Shown here: one piece after another, positions 12,285-22,700 of the stretch
How positions within the stretch are numbered: the first letter of the stretch is position 1
How the letters are laid out: the number at the start of each line of letters is the position of its first letter
Assembly (NCBI RefSeq): GCF_963678635.1
Contig: NC_087063.1
Location: 34,260,540-34,324,539 of the forward strand
Source of the DNA: Symsagittifera roscoffensis
Lineage: Eukaryota; Xenacoelomorpha; Acoela; Convolutidae
DNA length: 64,000 bases
Direction: 5' to 3'
Made by a program: the position numbers and the translations under genes
Notes under the pieces: model-generated
Databases searched by the model: none
What the model was told of the DNA's origin: nothing
What the model saw: the letters and a program-made list of their open reading frames with translations, nothing else

Positions 12285-12810
12285 TATGAAATAACTCGAA
12301 ATACTCAAAGTTTGGTAGCTTAAATGGCTTGCTTAAAAAACCTAAATTTCTTGCGAAATGAATCGGTTGACGAAATAATTTCGAATATTTTAAGCTTTTT
12401 TAACTGAAATACCTTGCGTAAAAAATTTTAACTTATCATGAACCGATTTAGTCTATCAAAGATTTTGAAATACTTCAAAGTTTCATAGCTTGATTAGCTT
12501 GCCTAGTAAAAGCTTGCAAACCGATTTGGTCTATGAACAGTTTGAAATCTTTTATAAGTTGAATAGCTTTGTTAAGAAAAATGAAAGTTTTCCTGGAACC
12601 GTTTCAGTTTATGAAATAAATTTTCAAAGTTTCATAGCTGGAATAGTTTGATTGAAAAAACTTCAACTTGTCGCGAACCGATTCTGTCTGTCAAATTATT
12701 TGAACTATTTCAAAGTTTTATTGCTTAAATAGCTTGCTTAGAAAACCTTAATTTTGCGTCAAACGATCCAGTCAATGAAATAACTTTTGAAAATTTTAGT
12801 TTGTAGTTTT
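12285..12810. repeat. Degenerate ~90-bp minisatellite, about six units
   Basis: Units share the order 'gaaat(a)acttt/cgaaatact', 'caaagttt(c/g)atagctt', 'aatagcttg', 'cttagaaaa', then 'aaccgatt..gtctatgaa'. Divergence is high, so the array is old. No coding potential. Confidence 0.65.
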
Positions 12811-13199
12811 TTATTATGGTCGGAACATTCTGTGCTACTTCCACAGCCATCGGCTATCTTTGTGATATTTCGTTTTTGGATTTCAATCACAATTGAAATA
12901 TATCGGGAAGTGGATTTCACCTAAGCTGCTTTGCGGCACTTATTATGTTGAAGTCATTTAATATTCGGTTGTGCATGGAAATATTAATGCGAAATCCACG
13001 ACAAATCACTACCAATTTCAGTGGTACTAGGTTTTTTTTAGCAGACTTAAAACAATTAACAAATCAGAAGGGGTTTTTAAAAGGCGATATTGGCAAGTAT
13101 CGATCGCTGGTTCCGCTGCGCTTAGAGTCGGCTTGAGAGTTGTTGTGTGGGTGAATTTGTGTTTGCGGCTAAACTATTTTCTTTTGTATAGGGTTTTTT

Positions 13200-13370
13200 T
13201 TTGACAAACCGTAAGGTAGTTGTCTTAATTTGGGAAGCTCATCCCCAGACTCCGCTACTTTTCAAGACTTGCAATCACTTATGCGTCAGCTGTTTTACAT
13301 TGATCTGCTAAAAGGCCCAGTATTCAGTTTTTATGCTAAAAGATTGGTCTGCTAAAAGATCGGGCCTCAA
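13200..13370 (+). repeat. Dispersed repeat E (inverted relative at 62.72-62.96 kb)
   Basis: It shares 'cgtaag(g/a)tagttg', 'tgttttac(a/g)ttg' and 'tttttatgctaa' with the reverse complement of 62720-62960. 'ggtctgctaaa' recurs twice in the family. It is probably an ancient interspersed element; no coding capacity. Confidence 0.55.
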
Positions 13371-13910
13371 CTCTATTGCTTCTTTTCATGCGCGGACCTC
13401 GAATCCACCAACTTCGCATTTTTTTTCTCACAGTATCCACCTTCGAATACCCTAGCTCGCATTAATTAGTGCTCATTTAAAGAGCATTTGTTTCATCCGT
13501 TTTCAAATCGCAGGGTGTTTTTTTAACGCTTTTATACCTGTTTTTTCTTGCCTTCTAATGCTGCCTCTTGCCATTTTTGCTTGACTTGTCAAATTATTCC
13601 AGAGATTGTCAAATTATTCAAGAGATTATGAGGTAATAAAAAGTTGCTTACAATATTAAAAACAAGCTGATTCAAAAAAATTGTTCTAGTTAATTTTTTT
13701 CCGCACAAAACTAGTAGCGTTTATATATAAAAAGTCATCTTAGCCCGTTTTATGCAAATATGTGTTATTTCAAATGGGATACCCCTTCGAAAACTTTCGG
13801 TTATTTCACATCCGTTGAGCTTGTTCAAGAAGATACGGAGAAGAAGTGTTACAACTAGCTAAATATCAACATCAATTTAATAGCTAATGAATTTTAAACA
13901 GCAATTGATT

Positions 13911-14743
13911 TCATGCTAAATTTGCTGTGTTTAGTATATTTGAAGTGACTCCGGTTTGATTTTTTCGGCGAAAAAACCGACAACAGAATATAAATTTGAA
14001 AGCTTTGAGCGAGATATTCGACGCAGTTTCTGACATCAAAATTAAGCAGCCAAATGCCTCGACCGTGTTTTTGATAGCGATTCCGGCTGCAAAGGCTTTC
14101 TCATGGTGTTCCCAAGTTAGCTTGCCTCCCAATTTGTCTTGCTCGGATAGCTGAAGATTTGCGGTCACGTCATAAATAGGGTTAAGTTCAAGTATGCTTA
14201 ACAAAGTGATGACTGACAGTCCAATGCTGAGTTTGTTCATTAGTTTCACCTCGGAGTCCTGAGCACTTCTTAATTTGACACAAACGTGAAACATGGTGTA
14301 GCCGACGAACACAAAAGACACTAGGTACACGAATATGGACACGATATACAGTTCGTAGCCCGAGATCTTGTTGTTGATATCGCACGTGGTTCGTTCGTTT
14401 GGGTTTTCAGGGTACATAGTGGTCATCTCATATGCGAGAAACGGCGATACTTCGGTCACAATTAGCAGTGCAATTAGGTGATTGTAGATACTAGCCGAAT
14501 GAAATTGAGAGTAGAAAGTGAAGTGGAATACGCGCACGCAGCAGTCGAGAGTGAGCGGGACCACTTTGAGACAGGACACAGTAGATGCGGTTGACAGGAA
14601 CATGACTTGATATTTGCAGCCTAGCACTAGTTTGTTGTTTTGCCATGGCATCACCACTATCATGGTCACTGCGCTGCTTATGGCCCCTACAATACAAAAC
14701 CGTGTTTCTTTTCGAAAAAAGCAGAAAGTCACGCTATGTGAAA
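13911..14743 (-). pseudogene. 7TM receptor-like gene, copy 1 (5'-truncated duplicate)
   Basis: This exon is the same as exon 2 of the complete copy (17159-17991) and its 273-residue open part translates identically. Its matching exon 1 remnant (~15035-15098) lacks the ATG and first helix, because the unit boundary falls inside exon 1 and brings an in-frame stop just upstream. It could only be expressed by splicing from the exon 1 at 18436. The reading frame is undamaged, so it is recent, under selection as an alternative exon, or an assembly duplicate. Confidence 0.7.
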
Positions 14744-15534
14744 CTGATAGTTCAGGGCGAAATGGCAGATCTTTTTATGGCCTTGGAAAATCTAATTTGA
14801 AAAGTTAATATTTCGCTTTGTGGTCAAAATGGATATGAATTTGGCAGACAAAATTAGAGCAAAAAGTTTCAATTATATTCAATCAATCTACTAGCTTTTT
14901 TAAATTGATCGGGTAAAACTTTTTCTGCGGAAATTAGTTTGCGAAACCTTATTATTAGAAAAATGTTGAATGATATCAAATTTTTTGAAAATATTGAATG
15001 GCCAATTTTTACAAAACGAAAAAAAAGTTGGTACCAAGTAAGAAGTAGACAATGATGCTGTTCCAGAAACTTGTGTATTTGAACTCATATAGCCTCTAAT
15101 TTAAAGAGCATTTGTTTCATCCGTTTTCAAATCGCAGGGTGTTTTTTTAACGCTTTTATACCTGTTTTTTCTTGCCTTCTAATGCTGCCTCTTGCCATTT
15201 TTGCTTGACTTGTCAAATTATTCCAGAGATTGTCAAATTATTCAAGAGATTATGAGGTAATAAAAAGTTGCTTACAATATTAAAAACAAGCTGATTCAAA
15301 AAAATTGTTCTAGTTAATTTTTTTCCGCACAAAACTAGTAGCGTTTATATATAAAAAGTCATCTTAGCCCGTTTTATGCAAATATGTGTTATTTCAAATG
15401 GGATACCCCTTCGAAAACTTTCGGTTATTTCACATCCGTTGAGCTTGTTCAAGAAGATACGGAGAAGAAGTGTTACAACTAGCTAAATATCAACATCAAT
15501 TTAATAGCTAATGAATTTTAAACAGCAATTGATT

Positions 15535-16367
15535 TCATGCTAAATTTGCTGTGTTTAGTATATTTGAAGTGACTCCGGTTTGATTTTTTCGGCGAAAAAA
15601 CCGACAACAGAATATAAATTTGAAAGCTTTGAGCGAGATATTCGACGCAGTTTCTGACATCAAAATTAAGCAGCCAAATGCCTCGACCGTGTTTTTGATA
15701 GCGATTCCGGCTGCAAAGGCTTTCTCATGGTGTTCCCAAGTTAGCTTGCCTCCCAATTTGTCTTGCTCGGATAGCTGAAGATTTGCGGTCACGTCATAAA
15801 TAGGGTTAAGTTCAAGTATGCTTAACAAAGTGATGACTGACAGTCCAATGCTGAGTTTGTTCATTAGTTTCACCTCGGAGTCCTGAGCACTTCTTAATTT
15901 GACACAAACGTGAAACATGGTGTAGCCGACGAACACAAAAGACACTAGGTACACGAATATGGACACGATATACAGTTCGTAGCCCGAGATCTTGTTGTTG
16001 ATATCGCACGTGGTTCGTTCGTTTGGGTTTTCAGGGTACATAGTGGTCATCTCATATGCGAGAAACGGCGATACTTCGGTCACAATTAGCAGTGCAATTA
16101 GGTGATTGTAGATACTAGCCGAATGAAATTGAGAGTAGAAAGTGAAGTGGAATACGCGCACGCAGCAGTCGAGAGTGAGCGGGACCACTTTGAGACAGGA
16201 CACAGTAGATGCGGTTGACAGGAACATGACTTGATATTTGCAGCCTAGCACTAGTTTGTTGTTTTGCCATGGCATCACCACTATCATGGTCACTGCGCTG
16301 CTTATGGCCCCTACAATACAAAACCGTGTTTCTTTTCGAAAAAAGCAGAAAGTCACGCTATGTGAAA
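15535..16367 (-). pseudogene. 7TM receptor-like gene, copy 2 (5'-truncated duplicate)
   Basis: Second of the three identical exon 2 copies. The exon 1 remnant at ~16659-16722 again lacks the start codon and first membrane helix. The frame is open from the acceptor at 16367 to TGA at 15535. Confidence 0.7.
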
Positions 16368-17158
16368 CTGATAGTTCAGGGCGAAATGGCAGATCTTTTT
16401 ATGGCCTTGGAAAATCTAATTTGAAAAGTTAATATTTCGCTTTGTGGTCAAAATGGATATGAATTTGGCAGACAAAATTAGAGCAAAAAGTTTCAATTAT
16501 ATTCAATCAATCTACTAGCTTTTTTAAATTGATCGGGTAAAACTTTTTCTGCGGAAATTAGTTTGCGAAACCTTATTATTAGAAAAATGTTGAACGATAT
16601 CAAATTTTTTGAAAATATTGAATGGCCAATTTTTACAAAACGAAAAAAAAGTTGGTACCAAGTAAGAAGTAGACAATGATGCTGTTCCAGAAACTTGTGT
16701 ATTTGAACTCATATAGCCTCTAATTTAAAGAGCATTTGTTTCATCCGTTTTCAAATCGCAGGGTGTTTTTTTAACGCTTTTATACCTGTTTTTTCTTGCC
16801 TTCTAATGCTGCCTCTTGCCATTTTTGCTTGACTTGTCAAATTATTCCAGAGATTGTCAAATTATTCAAGAGATTATGAGGTAATAAAAAGTTGCTTACA
16901 ATATTAAAAACAAGCTGATTCAAAAAAATTGTTCTAGTTAATTTTTTTCCGCACAAAACTAGTAGCGTTTATATATAAAAAGTCATCTTAGCCCGTTTTA
17001 TGCAAATATGTGTTATTTCAAATGGGATACCCCTTCGAAAACTTTCGGTTATTTCACATCCGTTGAGCTTGTTCAAGAAGATACGGAGAAGAAGTGTTAC
17101 AACTAGCTAAATATCAACATCAATTTAATAGCTAATGAATTTTAAACAGCAATTGATT

Positions 17159-18436
17159 TCATGCTAAATTTGCTGTGTTTAGTATATTTGAAGTGACTCC
17201 GGTTTGATTTTTTCGGCGAAAAAACCGACAACAGAATATAAATTTGAAAGCTTTGAGCGAGATATTCGACGCAGTTTCTGACATCAAAATTAAGCAGCCA
17301 AATGCCTCGACCGTGTTTTTGATAGCGATTCCGGCTGCAAAGGCTTTCTCATGGTGTTCCCAAGTTAGCTTGCCTCCCAATTTGTCTTGCTCGGATAGCT
17401 GAAGATTTGCGGTCACGTCATAAATAGGGTTAAGTTCAAGTATGCTTAACAAAGTGATGACTGACAGTCCAATGCTGAGTTTGTTCATTAGTTTCACCTC
17501 GGAGTCCTGAGCACTTCTTAATTTGACACAAACGTGAAACATGGTGTAGCCGACGAACACAAAAGACACTAGGTACACGAATATGGACACGATATACAGT
17601 TCGTAGCCCGAGATCTTGTTGTTGATATCGCACGTGGTTCGTTCGTTTGGGTTTTCAGGGTACATAGTGGTCATCTCATATGCGAGAAACGGCGATACTT
17701 CGGTCACAATTAGCAGTGCAATTAGGTGATTGTAGATACTAGCCGAATGAAATTGAGAGTAGAAAGTGAAGTGGAATACGCGCACGCAGCAGTCGAGAGT
17801 GAGCGGGACCACTTTGAGACAGGACACAGTAGATGCGGTTGACAGGAACATGACTTGATATTTGCAGCCTAGCACTAGTTTGTTGTTTTGCCATGGCATC
17901 ACCACTATCATGGTCACTGCGCTGCTTATGGCCCCTACAATACAAAACCGTGTTTCTTTTCGAAAAAAGCAGAAAGTCACGCTATGTGAAACTGATAGTT
18001 CAGGGCGAAATGGCAGATCTTTTTATGGCCTTGGAAAATCTAATTTGAAAAGTTAATATTTCGCTTTGTGGTCAAAATGGATATGAATTTGGCAGACAAA
18101 ATTAGAGCAAAAAGTTTCAATTATATTCAATCAATCTACTAGCTTTTTTAAATTGATCGGGTAAAACTTTTTCTGCGGAAATTAGTTTGCGAAACCTTAT
18201 TATTAGAAAAATGTTGAACGATATCAAATTTTTTGAAAATATTGAATGGCCAATTTTTACAAAACGAAAAAAAAGTTGGTACCAAGTAAGAAGTAGACAA
18301 TGATGCTGTTCCAGAAACTTGTGTATTTGAACTCATATAGCCTCCGTCTGCGTCGCAGGTCGACCAGGAATAGTGAGAGAAATAAAATAGAAGCAACATG
18401 TAGAAAATAAGTGACCCAGTCAAAAATAGTCACCAT
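17159..18436 (-). CDS. Seven-transmembrane receptor-like protein (complete copy, two exons)
   Basis: Predicted two-exon gene. Exon 1 is 18436-18283 (ATG at 18436, donor G|GTACC) and exon 2 is 17991-17159 (acceptor ATCAG|TTT, stop TGA). The junction keeps the frame and gives 328 aa. Exon 1 encodes a first hydrophobic helix (FLHVASILFLSLFLV), an arginine-rich loop (RRRRR) and the start of helix 2. Exon 2 gives further hydrophobic segments, including the region before DCCVRVFHF, IYNHLIALLIVTEVSPF, YIVSIFVYLVSFVFVGY, LSIGLSVITLLSILELNPIY and a last one before a CCRFFRRK tail. Layout, size and basic cytoplasmic end fit a GPCR. I did not find a canonical DRY or NPxxY, so the family is unassigned; a divergent rhodopsin-like or chemosensory receptor is an inference. 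It is transcribed away from the mitofusin gene. Confidence 0.65.
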
Positions 18437-19526
18437 TGTATCGATCGATTTAATCGGCTGAAAGAGTGTTTAATTCTATCTCATAAAAACGGAGAATTTC
18501 GAAGATAATTTTACCGGCTGAAAATTAGAGCTACTAGTTTTGTAAGGTATTTGCAGAAAAGGAAGAAGGCTTTGCCTGGGCAAATATGAGGTTTTTGACC
18601 AATAAGAAATTGGCTGTTCAATTTATTTTTCTTTTTTTTTCAAAAGCAAGTATTTGATAGACTCCTATGTTTTCTTTTTAACTAGGAAATCAGCTTCAAT
18701 TAATTTCAAAAAATGAAGGATTATCTAGCGAAAAGAAGGAAGCCACCAAAGTCTAAGCCTCATTTTCTATGGAACGCAAATCAAACAATAAATACGAGGG
18801 TCAATTAATTTAGAAAAAAAATCTTTTTTCAGGAGACATTTTGTCCAATTAACCGGAAATAACAATTGAACGACAGTTAATACCGCCCTAAGGACTAAAC
18901 ATTTTGTGTTACTCTGATACGACCAATAAAAAGAAAGCGTTCAATGACGAGCCTAAATTTTTAATCTAGTTTTTCTTCTTAATCAACTTCCTCATTTAAC
19001 TGAAAAGATGAAACCCTACTGCCCTTGTAGTGACGTCAAATGATGATCCATTAAGAACTGTTCCAATTGTTACTAAGTATCGCTCTGAAACTTACACTTG
19101 TTGAAGCATGCATGTAAATCGTATTTATCTGACTGATAAATGTTGACTGGCCTCTAAATGCAGTCATAACTAGTATGGACAATGGTGGGAACTGAACTTC
19201 CATTGGTTTGATCGAAACGTAGCGTAGCTTGGCGTTAGATCCTGCCTAATGTCCGTAGAGGTGGTTAAGTATATTTCGAATTTTTGAAACATGCAATTTC
19301 TACCCTACTATAATGGGCGATAAAGTGTAACCAAATATTATTCAAGAAAGATTTTTGTTTCAGACTAGTGAATGCTCTTTAGATTACCTGTGACTGTTGG
19401 AAAAATCAAAAAGTAGATTAAAAGAAACAGAGTTGATAGCTCACCTAAATTCACAACGAGAGGGCAATTGCCGATTCACAAAATTTAATATTCGGTAGTT
19501 TCGTAAAATTTGACTGCGTCTGAGCC
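18437..19526. promoter_or_regulatory. Divergent intergenic region between receptor and mitofusin
   Basis: About 1.09 kb separates the two start codons, so the 5' ends face each other and promoter elements of both genes probably lie here. I saw no clear TATA/initiator pair, CpG-rich core or repeat that decides where transcription starts. 5' untranslated exons cannot be excluded. Confidence 0.4.
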
Positions 19527-19731
19527 ATGAACGGTGGGCATCCATACGGAGACGTGCACTCTAACGGCGATTCGGCGAAGGTTATGTATAATGGCTCATA
19601 TCTTCATCAACAGGTGCCGAACTTATCAAATGGAGACGTGCTGTCCAAGTTCGAGCTGGCTAAAAAGGAGATGTTGCAACAGTTCGTCCAGCTGCAGAAA
19701 ACGACAAAAGCTCTGTCTACTGCTTTCTCAG
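19527..19731 (+). CDS. MFN: Mitofusin exon 1
   Basis: Residues 1-68 plus one base. A low-complexity Asn/Gly/Ser leader is followed by the family's first helix region (LSKFELAKKEMLQQF), matching the segment before the GTPase domain. The start ATG has TGA in frame six bases upstream. Donor CTCAG|GTTTGT, phase 1. Confidence 0.85.
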
Positions 19732-22700
19732 GTTTGTTCCAACAATTTCTGAGATGTCATTTTTTAAAGTTACGCTCAAATAGGCGCAGATTTAACGTGA
19801 AAAATACTGTTCAAGGCAATATGGGATCTAATAAAAATTGGGCTAATCGTTTAAAGTGATTTGGAGACGTGATCTTTTTGGATATTCTTTATCTTCATGT
19901 AGCATTTACTTTCATCTCTAAATCGAACTTGACGCAATGTAAAAGGAGAACAATTAAAAAATGTTTCTTATCAGATTTTTCAAGTACTGCCGGCAAAATT
20001 GAGCTGGATTTGGACGTGAAGCCAGTGGATAATGCAGTCAGCCAAATTGACCATATAAATGACGTCATTGCTCGTGACCAGATGAAAGTAGTCTTCTTCG
20101 GCAGGTAGCATTTTATCTTTATCCTGATTTCAAAAACATAAGTTTTGGATGTAATCTCATGATCATTGTATAAAACAGCGTAGTGTGATTTTACCGATTA
20201 ACTTTTTTCCAACCGAACTTGCAAATAAAGTTGCTCATTTAGTGACCTTTCTGCTGTATAGCATTGGCAATTTAATACCATCTGTTTTTATTGGTGGCTA
20301 GTGTTTGTCTCTTTTCAAGCGACCATTGAGCAGATGCGAGAACGTGCAGCTTTTAATCTCCAGTTTGTCGGCTCGAATCCGGAACGGCAGAAATTTTGTG
20401 CTTCAAGGCTTATTTTTACCTTATTTTTTTAAACCTTAAAACACTTATTATCAAATGAAAAGTTTCATTTGTTCAAGTACCTGTCACAATTTTCTTTGGG
20501 GTGTTGACTGATAAATACGAAAATAATTTAAGTCACTAACAGGTATTTCATTAAACACGTCAGTTCAAAGCTTGTCTCCCTACACAAGTTCAAAGTTTTT
20601 CTACGAGATCTTTCCAAAGGTTGCCTGCCACCGGGCAATCTTCTGCAGTAAAAAAAAATTATTTTTAAACTTGATATTTACTCTTCTATCATTGAGATTA
20701 ATTGTATCATTTCGTATCTTATAACTTAAGCTTTCCTTGTCAAAGAGGTCCGTGACTTGTGTGGTAGAATGAGCTCTCTTTTTTCCGACCTGAGTTGCAA
20801 ATATAAGTCGCAAATATTTGATCAATAACCAGCTATTAATTACAGCCAATGCTAACGATATTAACACATACTATTATATTACAAATAGCACTTTAGCTTC
20901 AAGGTATCATGGATCTGTAGCGTAGAGGTAGGGAAAGGAACCCGAAACAAAATAAGAGGGTTCGAACCTGGGCAGGGTCGGATCTTTTTAATGAACTTTT
21001 TCGTATACTAGTTAAAATGCGTCCGCTCTATAAATTGAGGCGTGCTAGTTGGTAAATTTCTTTTTTTTTTTCAAATTGACTGGTACTGCTAATGCGTCAT
21101 AATTGGCTTGCTTCATTCAGCAATTATATAGGTTCATAATTGGCGTGCGTCACTGAAGAAATTTCGTTGACTCAAAGTTTGCTCATTTAGTGTTTCCCAG
21201 TAGCGTTGCCTGTCATATTTTTGCTTGTGTATGCGAAGTGCAACTTCGCCTCTGTGTAAAAAATAATATTCTATATATTGCACGTGGTATTGTTCAACGG
21301 CCGTTAATAGAAAATTTTTTCAGGTCATATCAATATCTTTGCTGTGGTGACAAAAATGACATATTAGATTTTTTCTTAGTTTTTTTGATAGCATGCTTGG
21401 CATTGAGATTGGCGTGTAGTTTTCTGTCATTTCAGATCATCATTTTTTTATATTGGCCCTTGATAGTTTTTTTCATCTAATGAGGCGAATTGTTTTTTAA
21501 GGTACTCATTAAAAAGTAGTTAGCTCTAATGGTTTCTTTTGATTGAATGCCTGTTTACGCTTGCGATTAGCAAGCGACATCAGATCGGAATACATACTTT
21601 TTTCTTCTTACCTACTTGTTTATTAGATTCAGTTAGTTTTTTGGTTCATAATGGGTTTCAATTTCTTAGCGTCTCCGCAACACTTAGTCTAGAAGTAACG
21701 AATACGCCTTGGACGGTAAAGGTCCCGGGATTGAATCTGACCATGACCTGTTTTTTTTAACGGAAACGATTCCGGTTCAAAAAAAAAATTGGCTTATTAG
21801 TGGTCTGCTTATGTTTTGTCGGCTTAGTGCGGTTTTTTATGTGGCATTGCAATTGACGCGAAGCTCCGCTTTACCTCTGTTTCCAATATTGTATTGTCTA
21901 TAAGTTTTCGCTACCATCTTTCAGTGCCCACGCTGGAATGTCAGACGGACCTGGTGGCTTTTTGCAATAAGTTTAAGAAGTCATTTGATTGTTGTTTTTT
22001 GGTTTAGTAAACTTATTTTGCATTGGCTTAAGGATAAAAAATTATTATTTTAATTTTGATTAAATAAGGTTGGTTGGTGGTATAAAAATTTGTAATGTTC
22101 GAACTTTTTAATGGCTCAGAAAATTTTTTGAGAACGACTTCTTTTGGCATTTTTTGTTTACGTATCAGTTGACGTCTAACCATCTAACCAGGCATTGTCG
22201 GCTTAGTGAACGCTGGTAAAATACTTGAAGCGTGTTTAAAGCTAGTGTTGTGTTTCTCGTCTTTTGTTTTTGAAATTGATTTTTTTTCCAGTTTTTGAAT
22301 CTCACTGTCTATTTGGTAATTTGAAATGCTACGATCTCGCTGAATCGCAAGTGATGCGAAGCTCCACTTCGCCTCTGTAGAATAAATTTTGTCCGTCAGT
22401 GTAGGCTGTATAAATGAAATTATCCTGCTAGCTGAACCATTTAGTTTGCTCCCCAGGGGACAAAATCAGGCAGCAAACCCAACCAAACCTTGCTTGACAA
22501 TTTTTCATTCCGCTTATTTGCTTTAAATTGTTCCCTTATGCTGGTTTAAAATGTCAGTTTTTTCATTTAATTTTTAGCGTCTTTTTACTTGTTCGACTGT
22601 TTGTTTTTTTTTGTGCTGTCAGACATTGAGGATGCATGTAAGGTTCAAAATTTACATCTATTTTTTGGGGTGATTAGTGTAAAACACGTAAATCCATCAT

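Larger units (their letters stand above)
13475..18344. repeat. Tandem triplication of a 1,624-bp unit
   Basis: Units start at 13475, 15099 and 16723 with identical spacing of 1,624 bp, and run 'atttaaagagcatttg' through 'aactcatatagcctc'. I saw only one base difference between units 1 and 2 (t/c at the homologous site near 14973/16597). Each unit contains a minus-strand receptor exon of 833 bp plus the 3' half of exon 1. The right end of the third unit runs directly into the intact first half of exon 1, which shows the direction of duplication. Confidence 0.95.

Noticed and set aside
14188-18056. Small overlapping frames in the receptor triplication
   Set aside because: They repeat identically with the unit and lie antisense or out of frame to the receptor exon.
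18148-18423. 91-codon frame beginning with a signal-like hydrophobic stretch
   Set aside because: It overlaps the receptor exon 1 in another frame. The alternative frame from ATG 18436 gives the helix, basic loop and in-frame splice to exon 2, so it is preferred.
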